DNA of 64,000 bases from JBGRQB01 sp041725875 (GTDB lineage Bacteria > Bacteroidota > Ignavibacteria > Ignavibacteriales > Melioribacteraceae), in contig JBGRQB010000002.1 in assembly GCA_041725875.1 (NCBI GenBank), positions 1 to 64,000 of the forward strand. Direction: 5' to 3'. Below the pieces are notes generated by a model, which was not told where the DNA came from, did not search any database, and saw only the letters and a program-made list of their open reading frames with translations. Below, piece by piece: positions 47,453 through 56,120 of this stretch; position 1 is the stretch's first letter; every line of letters starts with the position of its first letter. Made by a program: the position numbers and the translations under genes.

Positions 47453-48550
47453 TTAACCATTCCCGTTTTTTCCTTTTACAATTATCTCGGTAAAAATCTT
47501 TCCTTTGTTGGTTGGCTCAACAGCATATAATTCCATTGGTTCGGGAACTCCTTTAAGCTCAATTTTCCCGATATTTTCAGTACTGAAGTTATCAGAAAAA
47601 GAAAGTTGATCTTTAAGATCTTTGGAAATAAGAAGATCCTTTTTATAACGGGTACAGGAGGAGCGAATTCTTGCAGCTGTATTTACAACTTCGCCATTAT
47701 GAATTACTTCTGTTTTCAAATCTCCAATTTCAGCTGTAATTACTTCTCCGCAATGAACACCTGCTTTGAATTTTGGAACAAGTCCATATTTCTTTCTGTA
47801 TTTTTCAGCATTTTTGTGGATCTCTTCCTGCATCAGATGAAAAAGGTAGATGCAGTTGTTGTTTTTCAGACCCACTTTCATTCTCCAGGTAACAACTACC
47901 TCATCGCCAACGTATTGGTAAATATGACCTGAAGTTCTTAACACCGGGATAGTCAGATCGTGGAAAAAATCATTTATAAGATTGAAATATTGAATTCTTT
48001 CAAGTTTATTGGAAATTTCCGTTGAAGAGATCAGATCGAGAAACATAAAAATGCGCTCCTCTTTTACGGGGTATCTGTATTTGCCGCTCCATAAAACCAT
48101 CAGATTGTTATGGCCAAATAATTTACCTATCTGATTAAAAAATACCAGAAAGTCGATTGCAATTGTTATAAAGATGAAGTTGTAGAGAAATACATCTGTT
48201 TTAATTATCTCAAAACAGCTGGAAATGGGATTATCTTCCAGAAATGCAATTGAAAGTTCGAGTCCGGTTAACAATATAACCACTAAAAGTAAGTATATAA
48301 AAGACCTGATAAGAACCATATACATAAGTCGGATTTTTCTGAACATCTTGATAAAGATAAATTCTTCAAAAACGCCAACCAGTGCGCCTACTATAAAACC
48401 TATTATAAAAACCTTCACCGGATCTGTATCAATATAGCCTGTGAGAAGATTATAAAGATATGCTGTAATTGAACTTACCGCGCCAAGGACGAGGACTGTC
48501 TGCATACGGAAATAATCAAATGGTGAAAGTGTGTGATTGAAAATTTTCAT
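47453..48550 (-). CDS. Membrane class III nucleotidyl cyclase
   Basis: The 365-residue protein has a membrane part with about five hydrophobic segments (residues 15-150). A class III cyclase domain (about 165-345) follows. The metal aspartates are Asp172 in FMFLDLISST and Asp216 in YVGDEVVVTW. The transition-state pair Asn290 and Arg294 are in VVNTAARIRSS. All catalytic residues seem present; cAMP or cGMP as product cannot be told. A GTG at 48601 would lengthen the frame, but that part is the terminator of the preceding gene, so I use the ATG at 48550. A cNMP-binding protein is encoded at 9.5 kb. Confidence 0.83.
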   Translation of the reverse strand: MKIFNHTLSPFDYFRMQTVLVLGAVSSITAYLYNLLTGYIDTDPVKVFIIGFIVGALVGVFEEFIFIKMFRKIRLMYMVLIRSFIYLLLVVILLTGLELSIAFLEDNPISSCFEIIKTDVFLYNFIFITIAIDFLVFFNQIGKLFGHNNLMVLWSGKYRYPVKEERIFMFLDLISSTEISNKLERIQYFNLINDFFHDLTIPVLRTSGHIYQYVGDEVVVTWRMKVGLKNNNCIYLFHLMQEEIHKNAEKYRKKYGLVPKFKAGVHCGEVITAEIGDLKTEVIHNGEVVNTAARIRSSCTRYKKDLLISKDLKDQLSFSDNFSTENIGKIELKGVPEPMELYAVEPTNKGKIFTEIIVKGKNGNG

Positions 48551-48560
48551 TCCTGACTCA

Positions 48561-48603
48561 TAAAAAAAGGTGAAGAAATCAGTTTTTCTGATTTGCTTCA
48601 CCT
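48561..48603 (-). terminator. Rho-independent terminator after the stomatin operon
   Basis: AGGTGAAG-AAATCAG (48568-48582) pairs with CTGATTT-GCTTCACCT (48588-48603) with one bulged base. Seven T residues follow on the minus strand. It ends the stomatin-NfeD transcript. Confidence 0.88.
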
Positions 48604-48622
48604 AACATATTAAAAAAATAGT

Positions 48623-49546
48623 TTATTTTTTAGTTGTATCAAAAACTTTTGTTGCTGTAGCAATTATACTTGAAACATCCGCCATATTTTGCGGAATAAT
48701 CATAGTATTGTTTTCTTTTGCAAGTTTACCGAACTCGCCAAGATATTGTTCTGCAATTCTTAGATTTACAGCGTGCTGACCGCCAGGTTCGTTAATGGCT
48801 TTTGCAATCTCTCTGATTCCTGTTGCAGTTGCAATTGCTATACTTTCAATTTCTTTTGCTTTACCTTCGGCTTCATTTATTTTTTTCTGACGTTCACCTT
48901 CAGATTTGGCGATAAGTTCCTGTCTGTCACCTTCTGCACGATTTATTTTGGCTTGTTTATCACCTTCAGATTCAGCAATTAAAGCACGTTTTTCACGAAC
49001 TGCTTTCATCTGTTTTTCCATTGCATCTTTAATACTTTGAGGCGGAACAATATTTTTAACTTCGTAACGGGTTACTTTTACACCCCACGGATCAGATGCT
49101 TTATCAACCGCATCAACAATTGCGTTATTCATTGTGTCGCGCTCTTCAAATGTTTTATCAAGTTCCAGTTTACCAATAACGCTACGCATTGTTGTCTGGG
49201 AAAGCTGAGTTGATGCAAAGCGGTAGTTATTAATTCCGTAAGATGCTTTTTTAGGATCTACAACCTGAAGATATAAGATACCGTCAACCTCTACGGAGAT
49301 ATTATCTTTTGTAATACAAACCTGCGGAGCAACATCAAGCGCCTGCTCTTTAAGTGAATGTTTATATGCAACTTTGTCAATAAATGGTACCAGAATATGA
49401 AAGCCTGCATCAAGTGTAGAATGATATTTGCCTAATCTTTCCACAATAAAAGCTGCTTTTTGCGGTACAATTCTGATTGTTTTGAATAAAGTGATAATAA
49501 CTATAAGTGCAACACCTGCACCTATTACTAATAAAATTTGATCCAT
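48623..49546 (-). CDS. qmcA: SPFH/band 7 (stomatin-like) membrane protein
   Basis: The 307-residue protein has one N-terminal membrane helix (about 4-22) and an SPFH domain (about 25-190; QKAAFIVERLGKYHSTLDAG, YLQVVDPKKASYGI). A long helical region rich in Ala, Glu and Lys (about 190-245) follows, then a short tail. Such proteins form ring-shaped membrane assemblies. It follows the NfeD gene by eight bases, the usual partner. Confidence 0.88.
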   Translation of the reverse strand: MDQILLVIGAGVALIVIITLFKTIRIVPQKAAFIVERLGKYHSTLDAGFHILVPFIDKVAYKHSLKEQALDVAPQVCITKDNISVEVDGILYLQVVDPKKASYGINNYRFASTQLSQTTMRSVIGKLELDKTFEERDTMNNAIVDAVDKASDPWGVKVTRYEVKNIVPPQSIKDAMEKQMKAVREKRALIAESEGDKQAKINRAEGDRQELIAKSEGERQKKINEAEGKAKEIESIAIATATGIREIAKAINEPGGQHAVNLRIAEQYLGEFGKLAKENNTMIIPQNMADVSSIIATATKVFDTTKK

Positions 49547-49554
49547 AAAACCCT

Positions 49555-50010
49555 CTAGATTTTTTTAACTGTTAGTGTAATGTTTTCTTTTTTGATAATT
49601 TCCACGTTAGATCCCTGCTCAATTTCTTCATCGGCAACAGCTTTCCACTGAGTTCCTCTGAATTCAACTTTTCCGCCTACAGAAGAAATTTTTTCAGTAA
49701 CAACGCAGACTTTTCCCAATTCTTCATCGAAATCTTCATTGTTTTCAGAGCTGCCAGGTTTTCCCTGAAACGATGCGGAGAATTTTTTTCTCAGCATTAC
49801 AAGTGAAACAACAGATGAAACTCCGAATATTAAAAACTGTACTCCAATGGGGATATCGATAAACATACATATTATGCCGGTAAGAATTGCACCTGCACCG
49901 AAGAAAAATATTATTAATCCGGGAACTGCAAACTCCAGAGCCAGCATAAGAATACCAGCAATTATCCACAATACCTGCGGATTCATCCAGTTTTCTACTT
50001 CAAATTCCAT
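49555..50010 (-). CDS. NfeD-family membrane protein
   Basis: The 151-residue protein has two or three membrane segments (about 14-75; VLWIIAGILMLALEFAVPGL, LTGIICMFIDIPIGV). A C-terminal OB-like domain (about 95-150) has GKVCVVTEKISSVGGKVEF and GTQWKAVA. It pairs with the stomatin-like protein and helps organise it. It is the short form of NfeD, without a ClpP-like protease. Confidence 0.87.
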   Translation of the reverse strand: MEFEVENWMNPQVLWIIAGILMLALEFAVPGLIIFFFGAGAILTGIICMFIDIPIGVQFLIFGVSSVVSLVMLRKKFSASFQGKPGSSENNEDFDEELGKVCVVTEKISSVGGKVEFRGTQWKAVADEEIEQGSNVEIIKKENITLTVKKI

Positions 50011-50013
50011 TGA

Positions 50014-50304
50014 TTAATCTCCCGATTTATTGTGATTGTCCTTTGATATTTTATAGCCGTATTCATTCGCAACCCGGTTTATTACTCCCATAATTAATCC
50101 GCCTGTAAAGCTGATACCCGATAATGTTGCGAACTGGATAATCTCCAACTCTAAATTTAATATAAAATAGTTATAAATGAACATTATTAATGAAAAAATG
50201 AGACAAACAGAGAAAGCCCATTTCAAATAATACAGATAACGGTTCTGGTTTCTACTTTTTCCCCATTGAATAATTTGCTTGTCGTTTAGTCTGAAAAGAT
50301 TCAT
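50014..50304 (-). CDS. Small membrane protein in the stomatin-NfeD operon
   Basis: The 96-residue protein has two hydrophobic segments (about 28-50 and 58-75; WAFSVCLIFSLIMFIYNYF and FATLSGISFTGGLIMGVI). It lies three bases before the NfeD gene on the same strand, so it belongs to that transcript. I recognise no family. It may be a further subunit of the SPFH assembly; this is inference. Confidence 0.6.
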   Translation of the reverse strand: MNLFRLNDKQIIQWGKSRNQNRYLYYLKWAFSVCLIFSLIMFIYNYFILNLELEIIQFATLSGISFTGGLIMGVINRVANEYGYKISKDNHNKSGD

Positions 50305-50409
50305 AACTTCCTCAGATAATTAATTTCAAATAATCATAACATTTTATGCAGGAAAAAGCAAGACCGTGAATCCTGTTATAATTGATACACGACTTATTCA
50401 GGTTTATTC

Positions 50410-50446
50410 AAAAAAAAATGGAAATACTTTTGGCATTTCCATTTTT
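50410..50446 (-). terminator. Rho-independent terminator of the M23 peptidase gene
   Basis: AAAAATGGAAAT (50414-50425) pairs with ATTTCCATTTTT (50435-50446). The minus strand ends in a T run. Confidence 0.85.
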
Positions 50447-50455
50447 ATGTAAAAT

Positions 50456-51271
50456 CTAAAATTTCATTTTAAGAAGAGAGAGAGGATCAACCCGGTTTTT
50501 GAACCATTGAACTCCCCAGTGGAGATGCGGCCCGGTAGATCTTCCGGTTGAACCAACTTCCCCTATTTTTTGTCCCTTTTTAACAAACTCGCCATCTTTT
50601 ACCATTATTTTACTAAGATGCAGATAAAAACTGTTTAATCCCTGACCGTGATCGAGCAACACAAAATTACCTGAATAGTAAAAGTTATCTGCTACCAGAC
50701 GAACAACCCCGTCAGTTGTGGCAAAAACAACCTTCCCTTTTGGAACGCCGTAATCTACACCGTTATGGGCGTTTTTAGGTTTTCCGTTTAATATTCTCTG
50801 ACTCCCGAAAATGCCTGTAAGACGATTACGTTTTACCGGACGCATAAATCCTTTCACATAAAGTGCATCATCAATTCTGCCGAGTTTTGTTTTTGCTGCT
50901 GTTTTTATGCTGTCTTCTCTATCTATTCTCGCCAGTTCTTCTTTTGGCGGAGTTACAAATTTCTCCTTCATTCGGATGCGCTGGATTTTATACTTTCTTT
51001 TTGCAAGCACAAGTTTTTTTGCAATTACGGTTCCGTCAGTAAGTTTTACGGTTAAATAATGATCCGAAGTGTCGTCACGGTCAAAACCAAAAACAAAAAG
51101 CCCCTCTTTTTCATCAAACTGAATCTGTTTGTTATCCAGAGTAACTCTGAGTATTTTTTCCGCTTTTCCAATAACAAGTTCGCCGGGGCGAATTGTACCA
51201 ATTAGTTCCAGACCGGAGCCATAAAGGAATGAGGCAAATATAAAATATAAAGCTGAAAGCAGAATTCTCAT
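50456..51271 (-). CDS. Exported M23-family metallopeptidase
   Basis: The 271-residue protein has a signal peptide (1-18) and a beta-strand-rich spacer. The LytM/M23 domain (about 150-270) has HNGVDYGVPKGK (His/Asp zinc ligands) and TGPHLHWGVQW (HxH). A conserved FVLLDHGQGLNSFYLHLSK segment completes the fold. It cuts peptide cross-links in peptidoglycan or activates amidases; the residues needed for zinc appear intact. It stands alone before its own terminator. Confidence 0.87.
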   Translation of the reverse strand: MRILLSALYFIFASFLYGSGLELIGTIRPGELVIGKAEKILRVTLDNKQIQFDEKEGLFVFGFDRDDTSDHYLTVKLTDGTVIAKKLVLAKRKYKIQRIRMKEKFVTPPKEELARIDREDSIKTAAKTKLGRIDDALYVKGFMRPVKRNRLTGIFGSQRILNGKPKNAHNGVDYGVPKGKVVFATTDGVVRLVADNFYYSGNFVLLDHGQGLNSFYLHLSKIMVKDGEFVKKGQKIGEVGSTGRSTGPHLHWGVQWFKNRVDPLSLLKMKF

Positions 51272-51364
51272 TTGAAACCTTGCGAATTTGTTTGAAAATA
51301 TAAAATAAAAATACTAATCTAAGCTGTTAAATTAAATTCAATAAAACCATACAAAGGGGAAAAA

Positions 51365-52828
51365 ATGAAATTTGCTGCAAAAATTTTGATCGCTTTTCTG
51401 TTTTTGTCATTAATTCAGGCGCAATCGTTTGAAAAATATTTTCACGACAGTACAATGAGAATCGATTATCATCACACCGGAGATAAAACTTCGGAATGGG
51501 TTTCGGTTGATAAAATATATAAATATGGTACCTGGGCAGGAAGCAAAAAGAACCTGACAGATAAATTTAATAATGGTCGCTTTTACATTAAAGTGTACGA
51601 TGCTGCTGATAAATCGTTGATTTACTCAAAAGGTTTCGACAGTTACTTTGGTGAATATCAGATGAGCGGTCCGGCTGCAAAAGGTATTAAAAAAGCATTT
51701 CACGAAACGGCATTAATTCCTTACCCGAAAAATAAAGTGAAATTTGTTGTTGAAAAAAGGGATGACAAAAAAGAGCTTTATAAAATATTTGAAACTGAAA
51801 TTGATCCTTCCAGCATTGATATTATAAGAATGAACTTTGAAGAAAAAGATATTCTTGTTTATAAAAGTCACGTAAGCGGAAACCCTCACACAAGTATGGA
51901 TCTTGCAATTATTGGTGACGGTTACTCATCAAACGATGTTGAGAAGTTTAAGTCGGATATTGACCGTTTTACAAAACTGATGTTAAAAACAGAACCTTAT
52001 GTTCATTTTCAGGATAAGATAAATATTTACGGAGTTTTAAAACCTTCAAGTGAATCAGGTATTGATGAACCGCGTGCAGATATTTATCAAAACACTTCTT
52101 TAAGCTCTACTTTTAACTCAATGGGTTCCGAAAGATACCTTCTTACAGAAGATAACAAAGCTTTAAGAGATGTTGCGGCAAATGTTCCTTACGATGCAGT
52201 TGCAATTATGGTTAATCATCATCGTTACGGCGGCGGCGGAATCTACAATTTCTACTGCACATTTACTACCGATAATCAATTTGCAGATTATTTATTCCTT
52301 CACGAATTTGGACATTCTTTTACCGGACTGGCAGATGAATATTACACTTCATCAACTGCTTATAATGAAATGTTCAAACTTGATATTGAACCTCTTGAGC
52401 CAAACATAACTGCTTTGTTGGATAAAGATAATCTGAAATGGAAAAAACTTGTTACAAAAGGCTTGAGTCTGCCAACAAAATGGGAAAAAGAAGCTTACGA
52501 TAAAAAATCTTATGAGTGGACAAAAGAACGCGCAAAGTTAAATAGCAAAGTTGCAGAGTTAAAAAGAAATAAAGCATCAAAAGAAGAGATTGAAGCAGCA
52601 GAAAAATTATATGCTGAAAAGGATGCGGAAAATTCAAAATGGGTAGATGAATATCTGCAGAATTGCAAACACTTTGGAAAAGTTGGTGCTTTTGAAGGAG
52701 CTGGCTATTTACAGTTTGGAATGTACAGACCGGAACTTGATTGTATAATGTTCTCAAAAGGAGTTAAACCATTCTGTAAAGTATGTCAAAGCGCAATTGC
52801 AAAAGTTATAAAATCATATACTGAATAA
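51365..52828 (+). CDS. Exported M64-family (IgA peptidase-like) metallopeptidase
   Basis: The 487-residue protein has a signal peptide (1-20, ending IQAQ) and the zinc motif HEFGHSFTGLADEYY (His313, Glu314, His317). It also has the family's MDLAIIGDGYSSNDVEKF segment and an N-terminal beta domain. A lysine-rich coiled-coil insert (about 385-425) and a late cysteine group CKVCQSA follow. M64 enzymes are secreted; the substrate here is unknown. The end is intact (SYTE). GGGGAAAAA precedes the ATG. Confidence 0.87.
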   Translation: MKFAAKILIAFLFLSLIQAQSFEKYFHDSTMRIDYHHTGDKTSEWVSVDKIYKYGTWAGSKKNLTDKFNNGRFYIKVYDAADKSLIYSKGFDSYFGEYQMSGPAAKGIKKAFHETALIPYPKNKVKFVVEKRDDKKELYKIFETEIDPSSIDIIRMNFEEKDILVYKSHVSGNPHTSMDLAIIGDGYSSNDVEKFKSDIDRFTKLMLKTEPYVHFQDKINIYGVLKPSSESGIDEPRADIYQNTSLSSTFNSMGSERYLLTEDNKALRDVAANVPYDAVAIMVNHHRYGGGGIYNFYCTFTTDNQFADYLFLHEFGHSFTGLADEYYTSSTAYNEMFKLDIEPLEPNITALLDKDNLKWKKLVTKGLSLPTKWEKEAYDKKSYEWTKERAKLNSKVAELKRNKASKEEIEAAEKLYAEKDAENSKWVDEYLQNCKHFGKVGAFEGAGYLQFGMYRPELDCIMFSKGVKPFCKVCQSAIAKVIKSYTE

Positions 52829-52852
52829 TATAAAAGAGAAATTCAATAATTA

Positions 52853-52881
52853 ACCTGGAAGGTTCTCCGAACCTCCCAGGT
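52853..52881. repeat. Hairpin element, possible dispersed repeat
   Basis: ACCTGGAAGGTT (52853-52864) and AACCTCCCAGGT (52870-52881) form a 12-base stem with one mismatch and a five-base loop. It is G/C-rich in an AT-rich setting, and the form resembles small dispersed intergenic hairpins. It may also end the M64 gene, though no T run follows. Confidence 0.6.
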
Positions 52882-53047
52882 CGAGGGCTTTCCGTAAGGG
52901 AAAAAAAGAGGGTAGTTGAGTTTACAAAAATGTAAGTTTAATTTCAAGGGTAACTTCTTTCAGACAAAACTTTTTAACAAAAAACAGCTTAAATTTCTAA
53001 TTTTTAACCTCAAATTTGGGTATGACAAAATGTCATATATGGCGGTA

Positions 53048-53102
53048 CGGATCTATAGCGGCTTTATCTCGGAGTTGTACCGGAGTTATAGCGGAGTGGT
53101 AA
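53048..53102 (+). repeat. Five tandem 11-base repeats
   Basis: Units start at 53048, 53059, 53070, 53081 and 53092: CGGATCTATAG, CGGCTTTATCT, CGGAGTTGTAC, CGGAGTTATAG and CGGAGTGGTAA. All open with CGG and keep an exact 11-base period. The period is not a multiple of three, so this is not protein repeats. Confidence 0.7.
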
Positions 53103-53259
53103 TTCAGGCTAAAATGTATGACAAAATGGCAGATTCCCCATTATTTTTACTAAAAACCGGAGGATTGAACAGAGATTTTGCGACTGATTTTCTTTCCGGA
53201 AATGAAGTTAATTTAAAGTTTGCTTTTTTGTAACTTGATTTTGAAATGTAGCGGGTAGT

Positions 53260-53277
53260 CGACGACTTTAGTCGTCG
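53260..53277. repeat. Short G/C-rich palindrome
   Basis: CGACGACT and AGTCGTCG flank TT, an 8-base perfect inverted repeat in an AT-rich region. It may be a dispersed intergenic element of the chromosome. Confidence 0.5.
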
Positions 53278-53401
53278 CTGCACAATAGAAACAATTACAA
53301 TAAAACCATTTATTTTTTATCGAATTTGATATATTAATTTTATATTTTCAGTAAAAGAATCGATTCTATAGAAAAGAGTTAATCAACAGAAAGGTGGGCG
53401 C

Positions 53402-53968
53402 ATGAAAGTTATAATATCAATCTTGGCAGCTATATTGCTGGTATCCTGTAGTCATTTAAATACTTATAAACCTGTTGATGATGTAAAAACACTTGATGTA
53501 AAATTTGGTTTTTACAAGTGGAACGGAATTAAAATTCCAAAAGAAGGCATTAGTATTAAATGCGGCGGTGACGGAATCAGTCCCGATTTTTACGTTTCAA
53601 ATATTCCCAAAGGTGCAAATGCAATTTTGCTTGAGTATGAGGATTCATATCTGAAAAGATTGGGATATCCTATGAGTAACGGGGCTTACTGGATTTCTAC
53701 CGACGGGAAAACAGAAGTTTACGTTCCAAGTGTTGTTGAAGGAACAAGGGAATTACCGGAAGGTATTTATGTTGAAAGAGAACATTCCGGAAGTAAGGTT
53801 TTTAACGAAGCCACAGGAGTTTACAGAGCTCCAAACAGTTGTTACTTTACCAATAAGGGAGCCGGACATCGTTATTTTGTGCATGTAAAAGCAGTCTATA
53901 AACCTTATGATGAAGAAGATCAGGGACTGCTTTTAGGTTATGCATTTCTGGAACTAGGCACTTTTTAA
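53402..53968 (+). CDS. Lipoprotein with a PEBP (YbhB/YbcL)-like domain
   Basis: The 188-residue protein has a lipoprotein signal with lipobox LVSC (Cys16). The mature part begins near VKFGFYKWNG. The pattern ISPDFYVSNIPKGANAILLE resembles the start of phosphatidylethanolamine-binding-protein-like YbhB (SPxLxWxxxPxG). TGVYRAPNSCYFTNKGAGHR, continuing YFVHVKAVY, resembles its later GYxGPxPPxxxHRY. The usual DPD is replaced by YEDSY, so it is diverged. No ligand is known. AGAAAGGTGGG precedes the ATG. Its stop overlaps the end of the convergent yyaL gene by four bases. Confidence 0.55.
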   Translation: MKVIISILAAILLVSCSHLNTYKPVDDVKTLDVKFGFYKWNGIKIPKEGISIKCGGDGISPDFYVSNIPKGANAILLEYEDSYLKRLGYPMSNGAYWISTDGKTEVYVPSVVEGTRELPEGIYVEREHSGSKVFNEATGVYRAPNSCYFTNKGAGHRYFVHVKAVYKPYDEEDQGLLLGYAFLELGTF

Positions 53969-55992
53969 TCTGGTAAAATTTCCCTGAGTAATTTTTTGGC
54001 AGTCTCAACAGGAAGTTTACAAGTGTTATTTTTACAAGCATAATAAAGAGTTTGTTTGTCGGCAAAGCGATTTTTAACAATATCTAAAGTTGCTTTGTTT
54101 TTTCCTCCTGCAACAATAATGTTTGGGAGAAAATTTTCCGACAGGCAGACTCTGAATTTTTCTGCATCTTCTCCTGTAATCACAACTTCATAAAAATCGT
54201 TTACAAAGTTAATCAGCAGTCTGCTCCAGTTTGCGTAGTAAAAATTACCTTTTACAAGTGAAGAGAAAATGTTTTTCAGCATTTGTCCTGCTGAATTTAC
54301 CAGTTCATTTTTTCCTGAAAGTTTTCCGAGTCTGAATAAATTCCAGGCCATAACAGAATTGGAACCAGGAATTACATTATCAATTATTTCAGATTTTTTG
54401 GCAATCAATTCTTTATCAAGATCACTTGTGTAAAAATACATTCCGTTAGATTTATCTAAAAAGTGAGTATTAACATAGCCGGTTAGTTTTTCAGCAAGGT
54501 ATATCCATTTTTCATCAAATGTTACCTGATACAAATCGATAAATGCTTCAATAAGATTTGCATAATCATCCAGATATGCGTTTATGTTAGAGCAATTATT
54601 TTTGAAATTACGATCGAGTTTTCCGTCATCTTTAACAAGATTTTTTTCAATGAACAAAGCATTTTTAAGAGCTTTATCCAGAAAACTTTTTTCGTTAAAA
54701 ACTTTGTAAGCTGTTGTTAATCCTTTTAACATCAGTGCATTCCACGATGTTAAAATTTTATCATCAAGTGCGGGACGAACTCTTTTTGCGCGTTCTGATA
54801 AAAGAGTCTTTTTGGTTTTCTCCAGTAAATCAGAAAACATTTTTTGATCAATATTATTTTGTTTTGCAAATTCTTCTGGAGTAAAAGAAGGATGTAAAAT
54901 ATTGTTCCCTTCCCAGTTTCCTGTTTCGGTTATATTGTAATATTTATTAATTAATTCAGCATCCTTACCAATAAGTTTTTCAATTTCTTTTTTTGTCCAG
55001 ACGTAAAATTTCCCTTCAACTCCTTCACTGTCAGCATCAAGTGCAGAATAAAATCCTCCCTGGGGAGAGGTTAATTCTCTTTCAACAAACTCAATTGTTT
55101 CATAAACAATATCTTTATAGAGTTTATTTTTTGTAATCTGAAAAGCGTTGGAATAGAGTGAAACAAGCTGTGCATTATCGTAAAGCATTTTTTCAAAATG
55201 GGGTGCGTGCCAGAATTTATCAACAGAGTAGCGGGCAAATCCTCCTCCTGCCTGATCGTAAATTCCGCCAAGAGCCATATTTTTTAATGTGATTTCAACA
55301 GCATTAAGCGCGCGGGGATTTTTTGTGCGGAAATAGTATTCCAGTAAAAATTCATATCCTACAGGGAGCGGGAATTTTGGCTGACCCGGAGTGCCGCCAA
55401 ATTCAAAATCGATGTTTTGTAAAACTTCGTCAGCAATTTTTTCAACATCCTGATTTGTAAAGTTTTGCTCGCCGTCAACAGGATGAATTATATCACTTTT
55501 GTTAATTCCTTCTGTAATGGCTTCTGCCTGTTCAATCAGTTTTTCAGGAGCTTTTTCCCAGATATCGGTTATCTGGTTAAGGAGTTTTATCCAGTTTTCT
55601 CTGGGATAATATGTACCGGCAAAAACGGGTCGGCCGTCAGGCAGGGTAATTGCATTTAAGGGCCATCCGCCGGAGCGGTTGATGAGCATTGATGCGTTCA
55701 TATAAACCTGATCTACATCGGGGCGTTCTTCACGGTCAACTTTTACAGGAATAAAACCGGAGTTCATAATTTCTGCAACTTCCGGATCTTCAAAAGATTC
55801 GTGCTCCATTACGTGACACCAATGACAGGCAGCATAACCGATACTTACAATCATCAGTTTGTTCTGCTGCTGTGCATCGTTTAAAGTTTTATCATTCCAC
55901 GCCTGCCAGTTTACAGGGTTGTGTGCGTGAGTCAGTAAATAGGGACTTGTTTCATTTATAAGTGAATTTGTGTATTTATGATCGGTGTGCAT
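53965..55992 (-). CDS. YyaL/SSP411-type thioredoxin-fold protein (DUF255)
   Basis: The 675-residue protein starts with a thioredoxin-like domain: SPYLLTHAHNPVNW and CHWC (Cys56, Cys59), then VKVDREERPDVDQVYM and GGWPL. An (alpha/alpha)6-like region follows (about 200-620), with GGIYDQAGGGFARYSVDKFW and ALDADSEGVEGKFYVWT. The C-terminus has ACKNNTCKLPV. The family is conserved from bacteria to mammals, but its activity is not firmly known. Complete and of normal length. Confidence 0.88.
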   Translation of the reverse strand: MHTDHKYTNSLINETSPYLLTHAHNPVNWQAWNDKTLNDAQQQNKLMIVSIGYAACHWCHVMEHESFEDPEVAEIMNSGFIPVKVDREERPDVDQVYMNASMLINRSGGWPLNAITLPDGRPVFAGTYYPRENWIKLLNQITDIWEKAPEKLIEQAEAITEGINKSDIIHPVDGEQNFTNQDVEKIADEVLQNIDFEFGGTPGQPKFPLPVGYEFLLEYYFRTKNPRALNAVEITLKNMALGGIYDQAGGGFARYSVDKFWHAPHFEKMLYDNAQLVSLYSNAFQITKNKLYKDIVYETIEFVERELTSPQGGFYSALDADSEGVEGKFYVWTKKEIEKLIGKDAELINKYYNITETGNWEGNNILHPSFTPEEFAKQNNIDQKMFSDLLEKTKKTLLSERAKRVRPALDDKILTSWNALMLKGLTTAYKVFNEKSFLDKALKNALFIEKNLVKDDGKLDRNFKNNCSNINAYLDDYANLIEAFIDLYQVTFDEKWIYLAEKLTGYVNTHFLDKSNGMYFYTSDLDKELIAKKSEIIDNVIPGSNSVMAWNLFRLGKLSGKNELVNSAGQMLKNIFSSLVKGNFYYANWSRLLINFVNDFYEVVITGEDAEKFRVCLSENFLPNIIVAGGKNKATLDIVKNRFADKQTLYYACKNNTCKLPVETAKKLLREILPD

Positions 55993-56120
55993 TTTTCTAT
56001 CCTTTATATTAGCCTTATCAATAGAAGATATTCGAATAAAATCGTTTCTTCTTCATAGAAGAGGAGCCAATATAATAAAATAGGATGTTATATCCAATTT
56101 AAGGTAGTGCACACCGTAAG

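Larger units (their letters stand above)
52829..53401. other. 573-base gap with hairpins and tandem repeats, no convincing gene
   Basis: This is the only stretch above 300 bases without a supported gene. It holds a hairpin element (52853-52881), repeated TATGACAAAATG segments (53021 and 53117), five 11-base tandem units (53048-53102), and a short palindrome (53260-53277). A 105-residue frame at 52916-53233 has no domain and crosses the 11-base repeats, so I do not call it. The last 120 bases are AT-rich and probably carry the promoter of the lipoprotein gene. Confidence 0.7.

Noticed and set aside
48551..48601. GTG start for the cyclase at 48601
   Set aside because: The stretch is the terminator hairpin and T run of the stomatin operon, and the ATG at 48550 precedes the first hydrophobic segment.
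52916..53233. 105-residue open frame on the plus strand
   Set aside because: It has no domain or codon pattern like the neighbours, and it crosses the 11-base tandem repeats and hairpins, whose period does not fit codons.
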